64,000 nt of DNA, from contig CM057832.1 in the NCBI GenBank assembly GCA_030068075.1, positions 78,400,502 through 78,464,501 on the forward strand, written 5' to 3'. Positions within the stretch are counted from its first letter, which is position 1. Each line of letters opens with the position of its first letter. The translations under genes and the position numbers were made by a program. This DNA is from Paguma larvata. Lineage: Eukaryota > Chordata > Mammalia > Carnivora > Viverridae. Shown piece by piece: positions 1 to 10,775 of this stretch. The notes under the pieces are model-generated. The model was not told the origin of the DNA. It ran no database searches and saw only the letters and a program-made list of their open reading frames with translations.

Positions 1-795
1 CTTTTATGGTTTGCCTCCCTCTCTGTTTTTATCTTATCTTCCCTTCCCTTCCCCTCCCCTGTATTCATTTGTTGTGTTTCTCAAATTCCACATATGAGCG
101 AAATCATATGATATCTGTCTTTTCCTTACTGACTTATTTCATTTAGCATAATACACTCCATCCACATTGTTGCAAATGGCAAGATTTCATTATTCTTTAT
201 TGACAAGTGGTATTCCGTTGTATTCCACATCTTCTTTATCCATTCATCCAGTCGATGGACATTTGGGGTCTTTCCATACTTTGGCTTTTGTTGATAGTGC
301 TGTTATAAATGTTGGGATGCATGTGCCCCTTCTAATCAGCATTTTGTATAATTCCTAGTAGTTCAATTGCTGGGTTGTAGGGTAGTGGGTTGCTAGTTTT
401 AATTTGGGGGGGGGGGAACCTCCATACTGTTTTCCAGAGTGGCTGCACCAGTTTGCATTCCCACCAACAGTGCAAAAGTGTTCCCCTTTCTCCACATCCA
501 TGTCAACATCTGTTGTTTTCCGAGTTGTTAATTTTAGCTATTCTGACAGGTGTGAAGTAGTATCTCATTGTGGTTTTGATTTATATTTCCCTGATGATGA
601 GTGATGTTGAGACTCTTTTCATGTGTATGTTAGCCATCTGGAGGTCTTCTTTGGAAAGGTGTCTGTTCATGTCTTCTGCCCATTTCTTCACTTTGATTAT
701 TTGTTTTTTGGGTGTTGAGTTTGATAAGTTCTTTATAGATTTGGATACTAAGGTTTTATCCAATGTGTCATTTACAAATATCTTATCCCTTTAAT
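1..795 (-). mobile_element. L1 LINE fragment, end of ORF2 and start of 3' UTR
   Basis: This is the 3' part of a LINE-1 lying on the minus strand and cut by the left window edge. Read on the minus strand, 763-581 stays open and gives the familiar end of the L1 ORF2 protein, including [10 protein letters not shown] and a closing LIIREI. The homology continues to about position 60 through other frames, so the ORF is broken. An 11-base G run at 406-416 is one place where the frame is lost. The text on the plus strand ('ttccatccac..ttgcaaatggcaagattt', 'accaacagtgcaa') is the usual antisense view of this region. L1 ORF2 encodes the endonuclease and reverse transcriptase, but only the extreme C-terminus is here, so the copy is dead. 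Confidence 0.93.
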
Positions 796-1725
796 GTAAG
801 AAATAAAACCATTAAAACCTTCATTCATTTAGGCATGATATGTATATGAGTACATGCACGCCCATCCCTGTCCTTAGTCAATACTAAGTTCCTACAGATT
901 TTCAGCAGCTTATCTTTGTTTTCAGAGCTGGTTACAACTATTCTATTTGCCTTGCTGATATATTGCAACTTATATATTTTCCTTATTTTTTCTATTTAAA
1001 ATTTACTATCCTTAGAGATGTTGAATTTATTAATAGAAACCCATGCTTTTTCAAAAGGTGTTAAAAATGTACATTTCTCTTATGACAGTCTTAGCTACCT
1101 TTATTAACACGATTTAAAAAAATCCCAAGAGCCATCCAAATTCTCTATTTCTGTATATTCAGTATAGCCAATGATCTGTTTCCCTCAACATTGCCTAGTT
1201 CCTTTATCTTCATTCTGTAAAGCTTATCTTTGAGTAAGCGAGAAGTTACATCCCTCCATTCTCAGTCTGTTATCCTTTAAGTGACATCATCAGATAGTCC
1301 AATTAGAATCTTGTGAGTTTCTCCAACATGAAAACTCATTCAGTAGATATTAGACCACTGACTGATTGATGTTGGCCACTGAAAGGTTGTCAGAGATAAT
1401 GATGTATTGTCACTCCTATTATTATTACACTTTGCCCGTATACCACATATGTTAGATGCCAAATAGTAATCATAGAGTTGCCCCCCAATGGTCTTGCAAT
1501 TACCCACTGAGCTTGTTATATTAATTTGAAGACTGAGATTCAAAGCACTGACAGACTTGGAATCTATCCACACAAAAGAAATGTGGTAACTCAAGAGTCC
1601 ATGGGGCTTGAACTATAGGAAATTTTCTCAGATTAGGAAAGTTCCATGCAGAGAGCTACCATATTAACTTGATGAGGTAATGGAGTTCTGTCAGACACCC
1701 TGGAATATTAGTGGTCAAAAATCTT
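796..1725. other. Unique AT-rich DNA, nothing recognised
   Basis: No repeat family, RNA gene or convincing exon was seen. The longest open frame is 84 codons on the minus strand (1594-1340) and has no recognisable motif. Confidence 0.6.
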
Positions 1726-1955
1726 GAATTCTAGTCCTAGCACATTCCCTGATTTTCTGTGAGACCTCAAATAAATCACTAAACCTCTCTGGGTCTCAAA
1801 TTTTCCAGCTATAAAATAGGAAAACATAATGCCATTCCAATCAGGTGATGAAATTACTGTGAAGATCAAGCAAGATAACATATATTACTCGTGTATGAAA
1901 AAAGGTTAAGAACTTGAGAGATGTTAATTGCTACTGCCATAATTGTTATGCATCC
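1726..1955 (+). repeat. MIR SINE
   Basis: Ancient tRNA-derived MIR in forward orientation. Markers in order are 'tgagacctcaaataaatcactaaacctct' (the 'gtgaccttgggcaagtcacttaacctct' core), 'ctcaaattttccagctataaaatagg' (the 'cctcatctgtaaaatggg' box) and a diverged tail. Divergence is high, as expected for a repeat shared by all mammals. Confidence 0.8.
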
Positions 1956-2938
1956 ATATGGGTTAGGAGCATGAAGTATCAATAAAAGGAATGGCATGAG
2001 ACAAAGGAACTAAATAAGGCCAAAGAATAGTCCTCAGTCTTCTTGTAATGTCTTTTTTAACATAGAAACAGCCTCTAAAAAGACTATCCCTTAGCTTAAA
2101 AAAAAAAAAATGTTAACTAAAGGCAGAGGAGTATTACATAGGAAAAAGAATGTGATTGTCATTTGTTTTCAGTCAAGGTAAGTATTTTGAACAGAAAAGA
2201 ATGTAAATCAAGAAATTAGATACCACAGAAACTGTTGGAGGGGCTGCAGAAGCAAAGGTTGGGCGGGGCAGGACATGCAGCTGGTTTTAGGAACTCTGGA
2301 AGTACCGGAGTTAGAAGCTCTTGCTAATGAGGGACTCAAAGGTGCTCACCTAAAAAGCCCCCGGCAGAATCTTTCACGAGGGTCTTGTCAATGTTTTCCT
2401 GCTTGTGGCTGGAGTCTGAAGATTGCTCCTTATCTCTCCAGATTCCCTGCATGTGACTCCCATGGGCAGAGCTCACGTAGGAATGTAGCTGGCAAGGGAT
2501 CTCAGGAAGTGGGGGTCCCAGGCTTCTCCCCAAGGATGAGGAGTGATGTGCTTCAACAGTAGACAAGCTGACACACCATTTCCCTCCAAAACCATTTCTT
2601 TAATAACACTTGCATGGAAAGAACAAAGTTACAAGCCAAGGATTTCAAGTGCTTGTTCGGGGTCTTTGCAGAGTGAGAAACTGGGCTTGATTCCTGTACT
2701 CTCCGATGTTATGCTATTTCCACAATTCTAAGATCCCAGTGTTTGGGCTGCACCATTGATTTAATAAGAGTTTTAAAAACCAGCAACATGAAAGTTACAC
2801 ATTAAATGTGAGACTTGTCCTCAAACCACTGTTGTTGGTGGTGTAAAGATGAATCCTAGAGATAAAGAAGTGTGATTTCACTGCAATATGGGGGGTTCTA
2901 GCGGACATGAGAAGCCCCTCAATCCCTCTCACATACCT
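1956..2938. other. Unique DNA with a more GC-rich centre (about 2215-2570)
   Basis: No family is assigned. The middle block at 2215-2570 is richer in G and C than its surroundings and holds open frames on both strands (95 codons plus, 76 minus), but neither has a recognisable motif. Its wording ('ctgcatgtgactcccatgggcagagctc') resembles decayed LTR or DNA-transposon text, without a family I can name. A 13-base A run sits at 2098-2110. An acceptor and a donor nearly abut at 2170-2183 (see findings). Confidence 0.4.
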
Positions 2939-3480
2939 CTACACACTTACATCTGATCCTGTAACAAAATTGGATGAGGATCGAGGCATTTCACTCGTCT
3001 CTAGTAGAAGCCTGGTGGACGTGCCAACAGATAGTGTATTGGTCCTTGAGCTATAGGAATACTGTTTCACTGAAGAGAGACTATCCCGTTTTCTCTCACT
3101 GTACATGGATTTTCACAGCACACTACAGAGCAGTAGCTAGCTCCTTTGTTTTCTTTGGTTTCCTTCTGTTTCCTTCCTTCTGATGTTTCACTTCCTCTAC
3201 TCTCCATCAGAGTGGAGATGGTCCACTTCCGTCCTAAAGAAGTCCAGTTTTCTCTCTTTGGAGCTTGCTGTTTCTTCAAGGATGTTCCTGATGACTCCAG
3301 CTTCAGAAGGCCTCCCGAAGTTTTCCTGGACTAAATCTGTAGTAGGCATTGCAGAAAATGTTTCTTTGGTCATCCTCTTTGGGTTCTTGGGCTGGCCCCG
3401 GATAGCAACCTTGGCATGGTGGGCCAAGACTGAGGCCTGTCTCAGTGGTCCTCTCGGTCTATTGTGGTCCTTGGTCTTTT
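2939..3480 (-). other. Coding-like tract of unknown origin, perhaps a decayed pseudogene
   Basis: On the minus strand three open pieces follow each other in different frames. About 3475-3197 is open for over 90 codons and rich in K, E and R (KNPKRMTKETFS, RNILEETASSKERK). Next comes 3279-3067 (REENWTSLGRK-like text, also charged), then 3106-2939, which is Ser/Thr-rich (MYSERKRDSLSS). Charged, hydrophilic text passed from frame to frame is what a frameshifted pseudogene looks like. However, I do not recognise the protein, there is no poly(A) or flanking duplication, and chance is a real alternative. Confidence 0.2.
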
Positions 3481-4235
3481 CTGTCTACCTTCTTTAAGCC
3501 ATAGGGGTTGAACCTGTGGCCCCTCCTAGTTCCTTAGAGGGTTCTGCATTGGAGCTTGGAGATCACGTGTATATAAATTTTCTTTGAGACCTGGAGAACA
3601 TTGCCTGGTTTGTGACCCAGATTCTTGAGTTCTTGGCCATATTGTGTAGTAATCTCACTTCATTGGGTGGCATTGGATAATGCCATTTTTATTGCCTACA
3701 AACTAATTTCTAAGAATTTTAGGATAAAATCCTTGTTGAACAATTGACACTTGTTTCCTGTTATCAGAAGTAGACGTTCGAACGCAGCTGCATCTTGGTA
3801 TCAAAGTCACCAAGGAAAACAATGCAGTCCAGCCCTGAAGGAAATAATGCTTAAATCACACAGAGCAGTATTAGCATCAGTAATAGACATGGGTCCCGCA
3901 TGCACAGTGAGTCTTGCCTGGCAGCCAATGTAGGGTCATTGGCCTGCCTACACCCCAGTTTTCTCGCTGAATGAAGGACCCCTCTCTCCTCCCTGTAGAG
4001 GACATATCTAGCAACAGGCTTGACCAGGCATTGCATGACATGCACATTAATGCTGAATAGAGGAGTAAATATTGAGTCCAAAACAGAGAACGATATTCTT
4101 AAACAGATGGCAAGTCCAGCATAGCCTGTGAGGACTTTTTTTTTTTTCAGTAAAGTATTTTCTGTACAAGACCCATTCTTAAGCAGCTGCAACTTTGCCA
4201 TTTTTTTCCCCAGTACTTGGCATAGTTGCAGAAAA
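3481..4235. other. Unique DNA, nothing recognised
   Basis: Contains a 12-base T run at 4136-4147 and a 116-codon open minus frame (4201-3851) with no recognisable domain, signal or codon pattern. I take the frame as chance. Confidence 0.5.
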
Positions 4236-4594
4236 AAAATGGCTTGAATGGTTTGCCATCTCTTTGATGATTCTAATCACTTTGGTCACCTGCTGGCTTA
4301 AAAATTCCTTCAGTGGCTCTCCCTTATTTTCTGGATAAAATCCAAAATCTTTGACATGGCTTTCCTAGGCCTTTCAGCAACTAGTTCCTGTTTCTCTATA
4401 CAGACAGAGTCAGCTCCCAGTGATCAGCCACAGACTTTGTCCACTGCAGCCTCAATAAACTGCTGGGATCTCCCCCAGCACTCATGCTCACCTGCCAACT
4501 CCTCTGTCTAGGTTCCTGTCTTCCCCCTTCCTCCCTCATTACCTTATTCAGTCTTCCAGATGAATTTCTACCTAACCTTCAGGAAGCTATACTT
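4236..4594 (+). repeat. L2 LINE fragment, first part
   Basis: Ancient L2 (CR1-like) 3' region in forward orientation. The cue is the run from 'ctggataaaatccaaaatctttgacatggc' through 'cctaggcctttcagcaact' to 'cctgccaactcctctgtct', the standard L2 3' sequence. It is interrupted at about 4595 by a SINE and resumes after 4775. Confidence 0.8.
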
Positions 4595-4775
4595 TTTTAT
4601 TTTTAAATTTTTATTTCTTTATTTTTAAGAGAAAGAGAGAGAGACAGAATCCAAAGCAGGCTCCAGGCTCTGAGCTGTCAGCATAGAGCCAGACGCGGGG
4701 CTCGACCCACAAACCACGAGATCATGACCTGAGCCAATGCTAGACACTTAACCAACTGAGCCACCCAGGCACTCC
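4595..4775 (-). mobile_element. Felid tRNA-derived SINE inside L2
   Basis: SINE on the minus strand. On the plus strand it runs from a T-rich tail, through GA-rich text and 'caggctccaggctctgagctgtcagc', to the head 'gagccacccaggcactcct'. The head derives from a tRNA and holds the pol III promoter boxes. The likely duplicated target is 4582-4594 (ggaagctatactt) and 4778-4790, with several differences, so this copy is not recent. Confidence 0.92.
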
Positions 4776-5010
4776 TGGGAGACTACACTTTAAACTCCTC
4801 CCTGCTTTGACCACATCTTATTCTGGAGCCTATCAGAAAGCCTGGTACCTCCGACGTGCTCAAACAATTAGTGTGCCTGCAATGAGCTATCTAATTGTAC
4901 GCGTTCTGTCTTATCTGTATCCCAGAGTCAAAAGTCTTCTGCTTATGCAGTGTAAGCAATTATTAGAAACTGCTCATTTAATTTTTGTGACCCCTCACTA
5001 GCACATCTTT
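4776..5010 (+). repeat. L2 LINE fragment, continuation after the SINE
   Basis: Continues the L2 begun at 4236: 'ctacactttaaactcctccctgctttgaccacatc' and 'gtacgcgttctgtcttatctgtatcc'. It loses similarity before the usual 'aataaatgtttg' end. Confidence 0.6.
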
Positions 5011-6689
5011 TTGGTCATTGCCAAAGTGCCTATTAAGAGCTGTGCTATGAATTTCACACATGAAAACACATCCTAACACACCACTTAAGAATTCAACATA
5101 ATTGCAATTGTAACAGCAAGATCATCCCCTGGCTATGAGTTCAGGCTGTAACATGAGCAATGGAATAAATTTTGCTGCTAAAGAAAAATGTATTTTCATT
5201 AGTGCCAACAAGTTCATCAAATATGAGCGTCTCAGTGAAAAGGCAGTGAGCGGATCTTTTAAGGAAGAAACTTGGGCTCTTGGATGATTAGGAGAATGGG
5301 CTTTTCTATTCAGGGCACTGAATTTGTCTTCCATAGTATCCAAGACTTCTTGGTTCATGGATCCCAGGAGCCCCCTGACCCTGAACGTTTTGGTCTGCCC
5401 GAGAACAGCCACAGTCAGCCTTGATGTCCAGTGTGACGTTTTGTTCAACTGATCACAAATTCTAGAAAGCAGAAATGCAGTAGCAAAGTTATGGTCCTCT
5501 TGAATGTTTATTAATGAGTTTAAATAGAATTCCATCCTCTTTTACAAAGCACTCGTCATGTCGAATGGTAATAGGCAACAGGAAAGAATGAGAGGGCCTT
5601 CCAGAAGACATTCCTTCTACTCTACAAAATCTCTACTTCCTGTTACTCCAGAGCCTCATGAACAGAGTGTAACACAAGTGTTATCAATGAGTTTCGCTGC
5701 CCATGTTATGTAAGCAATGACACTTACTAGTTCTGTCCCATTTGTTGAATCCTAAAAGTATCATAATGACACCATATGATTTATAGAGTGTGGTTTATGA
5801 GGACGAGCCAGCAATGTAATAGGACAAAATTGAACAGAATGTCAGCATATTTTAAAAGATTTAGTTTACCTTTTAATGTGGCACCTCTATTTTCCTTCAT
5901 CTTTTACATGCATGATACACATTTTGACATTTAAGGCAAACTTCTTTAATCCATAATTTGATTACTTACAGCATAATAGAATGCTGTCATTCTATTTTAA
6001 AAGCAAATGGTCATTTGGTGTACAGATTTAGAGTTTCTTCCATTGAACTGAAAATTATTCAAGAAGTTTATCATAGTTAGTTGTTGACCCATTCAAACAT
6101 AATTATTTATTAACCATCTACTAAGCTGAATCCTGAGATGCAAAACCTAACGATTGTTTCCCCAAGCTGAGTTGATTGAATCAGAATATTTTCCTATAAG
6201 AGATCAGGAAACCTTAAAGGCTGAATAATTGAAAAACAAATTATATAAAAACAGCAAGGTAAATGCACTATAAGAAAAGACTACAATGCAGGCTGGAGAG
6301 GGTGGGTAAAATTTAAAAGGCCCTTTCAGATTCTTAATTTTACTGAATTCATAGGTCATCATGTCAGCTTTCTCCTCTGCTCTTCATTTTGGTTAATTCC
6401 ATTTGCCTCAGAACCTGTCTGTCCGTTAACTGTGGAGCGACCTCCATTCCCAGTGCCTCAACTCAGAGAATCCTATTTCTTGAAAGAGATGCATTTTCCA
6501 AAGGATTCTTGTGCAATGCATGTAATACTAGGAGGGTCACAGGTTTATTTATTCTCAATCACCTTAATTTTCCTTCGGTGATACTGTCAGGTGCACACAC
6601 TTCATACAGCGTCCAAATCCATGAAAATATTGGGCAGGTTTGCCAATCTAGGTTTGATGGAGCAAGTCAGAAATGCATTATAGCCACTT
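5011..6689. other. Unique DNA, nothing recognised
   Basis: The longest frame is 137 codons on the minus strand (5535-5122). It is Leu-rich without clear membrane segments or motifs. A 100-codon plus frame lies at 6389-6691. Neither looks like a known protein. No repeat family was recognised. Confidence 0.5.
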
Positions 6690-6990
6690 GAAAAATAACA
6701 CCGTGAGCTTGCGACAGCTCTTTATTAACAGCAAATAGAGATTTCTGAAAAGAGTTTTTGAGGCCACAAATCCTGTTGTGCTGCGAGTTTAAATGCATCT
6801 GTCTGGCACTACTTAAAAAGAAAGCCATTTTGCTACTTAAATACTTTCTAAATTGTTTAAATAAGGCAGCTTTAGTGGGTTTTGGTAGAAACTGCACCAC
6901 TGTATAAAGCGTGCCGTCTCAATTTGAAAGATCTTGCCTGCACTGAGAGCCTTTCAAATCATTGTTTTTCAAATCTAAGTAAACAAGGTA
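6690..6990. promoter_or_regulatory. Candidate conserved non-coding element
   Basis: A repeat-free block with dense AT-rich factor-like sites: 'ttgttaaataagg'-type boxes, 'ttaaatgcat' (octamer-like half site), several 'tttcaaat' copies and 'aagtaaacaagg' (forkhead-like). This kind of sequence is often conserved across mammals. The call rests on composition only. Confidence 0.2.
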
Positions 6991-7289
6991 TGAACATCTC
7001 ATCAGCCATGCTGAAGTGAACTGCATTCGTGTTCTCCCAAACTGCAGTGCCAAATTACGTTCTGCGAGCTTCCAGCTTGCGTGTGGACTCCATCAGTGGG
7101 AACCCATTTGCTCTGTGGGTCAGGCACAGGAAAGAGAAGTAGACTACCTTGGCCAGGCAGTGACTCCCTTGTTTCAGATGAAGGAGACACTTCTTGCCAC
7201 TAGAAATGAAAGAAGGTTGAGTTTCTTCCAGAAATGTGCATTATTAAAAAAACGTAATAACACCTATGAATACACATCTGATCACCATT
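6991..7289. other. Unique DNA
   Basis: No family recognised. The 161-codon plus frame starting at 7016 passes through this stretch and on into L2, which argues against coding. Confidence 0.5.
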
Positions 7290-7754
7290 ATATTTCCTTA
7301 CTATTCTCCATCCCCTGCACTCCGTTCATTGTCTTTAGGATTAAGTTCAAATTCCCCACCATGGCAGAGAATTCCTTGCAGAATCTCATCTTCTCCAAGC
7401 ATTTCAGACTCACTTCCTCCCTTCCGCTGAGGCTGCAGCTTATGGAATGCCCCATGGCTCTGCACACACCATGCCGTCTGCACACAGCTGCGTCTGCTTA
7501 GAACACTGTGCCAACCTACTGTAACGATTCTATTTGTCCTTGCCTATTTCCTGGGCTCATCTGATAAGTCATGTCCTCCACGAGAACCTCCAGACCCATG
7601 GGACCACTTGGGAAACCCAAAGGATTTGTATACCTATTACTTTTCTGTGTATCTCAATTGGATTACAAGCTGTTTACAGGAGGAAATGTTGTGTTAGTTA
7701 TCATCGTCCCCCCAGTGCTTGACATAGTGCTTAGCCCATTGGAAAGCACTTAAA
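7290..7754 (+). repeat. L2 LINE 3' end
   Basis: Long L2 3' region in forward orientation: 'ccgttcattgtctttaggattaagttcaaa', 'catctgataagtcatgtcctcc', then the terminal box 'cagtgcttgacatagtgcttagcccattggaaagcactta' (standard form 'agtgcctggcacatagtaggcgct'). It explains the longest open frame in the window (7016-7501), so that frame is not a gene. The 7741-7754 end was duplicated when the next SINE inserted. Confidence 0.82.
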
Positions 7755-7933
7755 ATATATATAAATTTAGTTTGAGTGACAGCTGGGGAGGGGCAGAGAC
7801 AGAGAGAGAAAGAATCCCAAGCAGGTTTTGCACTGTCAGCGCAGAGCCTGATGCAGGGCTGGAACTCGCGAACTACAGATCGTGACCTGAGCCACAGTCT
7901 GATACTTAACTGACTGAGCCACTCAGGTGCCCT
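7755..7933 (-). mobile_element. Felid tRNA-derived SINE, diverged
   Basis: Minus-strand SINE with a clear target duplication: ggaaagcacttaaa at 7741-7754 and ggaaagtgcttttaaa at 7934-7949. The tail is short, the GA-rich part is worn, and the head reads 'gagccactcaggtgccct'. Wear in both body and duplication suggests an older insertion than those near 46 kb. Confidence 0.92.
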
Positions 7934-8109
7934 GGAAAGTGCTTTTAAATGGCAGTTGAAAGAGAGAAGGCAGCTATAGCCATAAAAAGAGGTGACATTT
8001 TACAACTGCCACTGCTTTCATAGATTTCTGTACCAACATGCTTTGAAATTCCTTCACTGGAAGATTTTTTTGATATGGAAATACAAAAATGTGTTTTTGT
8101 GAAAAGGAA

Positions 8110-8330
8110 TTTGCTTTATTAATCCAGTCATAAAGGTCATATAGGCTAATGGTAGAAATGCCAAACATACAGTACAGAAAAAAAATTAAAGTCACCATCC
8201 ATATATAACCACCACGAATATTCTCTATTATGTTGTATCCTTTTTATGCAAGAATATTAAAAATATGTGAGACATACTATTTGTATAGTTGGGTAACCTA
8301 CATTTTAGACTTCGTGATGGTCTCCTTTCT
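8110..8330 (-). mobile_element. Old L1 3' UTR fragment, first part
   Basis: Antisense L1M-type text: 'aaagtcaccatccatatataaccaccacgaat', 'ttttatgcaagaatattaaa', 'gggtaacctacattttag'. In the standard repeat this is followed by text found at 8600-8790. The two were separated by a MIR at 8335-8560. Confidence 0.55.
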
Positions 8331-8334
8331 AAGT

Positions 8335-8560
8335 CAGTAAATGATAACAATATGCACTATGCACTTTTTAGATCACTTATATTAACTCATGTAAATTTCA
8401 AAATAGCCTTCTCTTAGATTATTATCTTCATTTTACAGATAATATTACTAAAGTACAGAGAGGTTGTAACCCTCGTCCAAGGTCAGACAGCTCCTAAGTG
8501 GCTGAACCTCACTTTCTTTTGTTTCAAGATCTATGTTCAGAACTATCAGACAACACTATC
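8335..8560 (-). repeat. MIR SINE, reverse, inside an old L1
   Basis: Reverse MIR: 'gcactttttagatcacttatattaactcatg', then 'attatcttcattttacagataatattactaaagtacagagaggttg', 'ccaaggtcagacagctcctaagtggctgaacc'. The order of boxes is correct for a nearly full element. Confidence 0.85.
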
Positions 8561-8599
8561 ATCTCTCTCCAATCTTACTTTTAATAATGAATAATTTGT

Positions 8600-8790
8600 A
8601 ATTGTAAGCATAAACATTAATTCATTGAATAATTCCTCTATTGTTAGACCCGAGGCACCTTTTTTCAGTTTTCCAGTATGACGAGCAATGCCATGATGAA
8701 CAGCTTTCTACAGTTATCCTTGTGCACCTGTCTGGTGATTTCTTTATGATATATCCCATTTACAACTTGTTCTTCTCTTGCCTTTGGAGT
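8600..8790 (-). mobile_element. Old L1 ORF2-end/3' UTR fragment, second part
   Basis: Antisense L1M text: 'cattgaataattcctctattgttagac', 'ttttcagttttccagtatgacgagcaatgccatgatgaacagc', 'tccttgtgcacctgtctggtgatttc'. It lines up as the continuation of 8110-8330 beyond the MIR. Confidence 0.65.
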
Positions 8791-8839
8791 GTATGCTCCT
8801 GGTATGTGTGCCTTTTGTCAGTTCTATAAACTGAGAAAT

Positions 8840-9090
8840 TCCTTCCACGACTGTCCTGACTGGATCCCATTTATTTCCCCGATTTATTTCCCCAATAGTC
8901 CTGAAATTCCATTAAAATGCACATCTAACCGTCCACCTAGTTACTGACCCTTCCCTCAGCCTCAGTAGACTATGAGCTCCAGGAAGCCATAGATCATGAC
9001 TATTTCATAGGACACAGTTTGCCCAGGGCTTATGTCCACGCTCAGCCTGTAGCGGGTATTTAAGTACTAATTGAATAAACAAATCAATTT
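8840..9090 (+). repeat. L2 LINE 3' end
   Basis: Forward L2 terminal part: 'agactatgagctccaggaagccatagatcatgactat' followed by 'cccagggcttatgtccacgctcagcctgtagcgggtatttaagtactaattgaataaac', a worn form of the L2 end. Boundaries are approximate. Confidence 0.7.
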
Positions 9091-10667
9091 AAGGATAATT
9101 GCTGAGCCATGGAAATGTCCTGAAAATGTAAGCTAAGAGCACTCTCTTCCTAAACACGTGATGTAGAAAAAAATTCCAGAATCAGCCAAACAGCAGAATT
9201 GTTTATAGAAAAGATACAATATGATCAAGCCTTTGAAGCAAAAATTTAGCATCTTCCTGCAATAATTACCAGGGACATCCATGTCTAAAGTGCCTCTGGG
9301 TCCAGTGTCATGTTATGAGTTCACCAAGAGCAGGGACTACTTTTTGGGCTGGCCAACTACCACGAATAGTAGCCTGAATACCAAATGCTGGGAACAGCGG
9401 AAATCCTGTTTGCTGATTCTCAATTCCTAATGAGGATGCTGTTTGTTTAATAGTCTCTCTTCTGTCCAAGCTGTGTTTTTGAAGACAGTCTTTGCCATTG
9501 TTAACAGATTCATTCATCTTTAACCTACAGCCCAGACTGCAGGTCAGTCTCAATCCTTCATGGATGTACACAAACCAAAGAGCATGCCACACTCCAACAA
9601 CTTATTACAGTCATCAAAGGGCTCTTTGTTTTTTAAGCCTAATGTTTCATTAGAGAGAAAGACAAGGAAAGACCAGAATAGGGCTGAATGCATACAGTTC
9701 CAACCTTTAAAGAATATTTTGTTTTCAGCACTGTTCAGATTGGCACAGGTGATCAAAAATGTACCTTCTTACCCAACTTTCCCATGCAAAAAATTTTATT
9801 TTAAACCATTTATAGAGAAGAATTCTTGAGGAAGAAGTTTTTTCAAATCCAGAAGAAAGTCTGTGATTTGAACAGGAGTCAAGAAAATATATTCATTTGC
9901 TGGAACCCTTTTGTGAGAATGAAGATCAATTTAATGTTTCATATAAAAAAGTTTTTTTTAAAAAATTGGCTTTTATAGGAACTGTACCATGTACGATACT
10001 AATACCGTTGTCTACAAAATCAGGTGCTGTTAAGGAATCAGGTGTTGGTCCTGTGCACTATGGTAAATACAAATAAAAGCAAAAGCAGAGTGTTTTACAA
10101 GTGATATATCTTATATTAGCAATTTTCTCTACTTAGTGTCCCTGCAAAGAAAGCTTTGCAAGAAGTGCAGTGAATTTAGGAATACCTGTATGTGTTAACA
10201 AAGAAAGTAACACTTAAAACTCCAAACTGTAATCTTGCATTGTCCTGCAAAATACTCACAGGCTTTCTGTATTGTCATTATCCTCAACATCCACTCAGCC
10301 TTCTTCCCCACTCACACACCTGGCTCCATTTCAGATATAAATGTTGTGAAAGCACCTTGCAGTCACTAAAAATGGTGTCATGGAACCTCCAGAAGTAGGT
10401 CAGCTTCCTTTACTGACTGCTCCTTCCCCTCCCTTGAGCTCTGAGCTGGCCTGCAGAGCCGAGATAATTTTTTAATCCTGCTTTGAATGGCAACAAAAGG
10501 AAGAGCAAAAATGTCTTTGATGGAAGACCCCCTTTCTCTCCTCTATTAACAGAAGATAATTTTCTCAATTACAAAAGGAAAAAGAGTGATCACAAAATAA
10601 AAATAGTGAATACCGTTGGTTTCTAAATCGGGACCTAAAAGACTCCGAAAACCTTTAGAGGGAGTTG
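9091..10667. other. Unique DNA, nothing recognised
   Basis: No repeat family or exon seen. Overlapping open frames near 9308-9829 (68-94 codons on both strands) have no motif. About 10190-10560 is somewhat GC-richer, without a CpG cluster. Confidence 0.5.
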
Positions 10668-10692
10668 TTTTTTTTTTTTTTTTTTTTTTTTA
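10668..10692. repeat. T25 homopolymer
   Basis: Twenty-five T in a row, continuing into 'aaagtgggg'. It could be the tail of a lost minus-strand retroposon or simple slippage. No SINE or L1 body flanks it. Confidence 0.9.
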
Positions 10693-10699
10693 AAGTGGG

Positions 10700-10775
10700 G
10701 ATACAGAGAGAGCACAGGCTTTTGACCTAAAAAAACCCAAGTTTCAATCTTGGCATTGCTTCACAGAAGAAAAGA
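10700..10775 (+). repeat. MIR SINE 5' fragment
   Basis: Reads 'gagagcacaggcttttgacctaaaaaaacccaagtttcaatcttggc', matching the MIR head and its 'tcagacagacctgggttcgaatcctggc' box. It stops at about 10760 where an L1 begins. Confidence 0.6.

Noticed and set aside
581..763. ORF with clear L1 ORF2 C-terminal text
   Set aside because: Real similarity, but it is only the end of a broken retroelement ORF, not a gene.
5122..5535. 137-codon open frame on the minus strand
   Set aside because: No recognisable domain, no splice or promoter context, and frames of this length are expected by chance in 64 kb.
7016..7501. Longest open frame in the window (161 codons, plus)
   Set aside because: Its second half is ordinary L2 3' sequence, and no domain or start context supports it.
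10668..10692. Long T run as the tail of a processed pseudogene on the minus strand
   Set aside because: What follows is a MIR fragment and then a forward L1, with no retrocopy body or matching target duplication.
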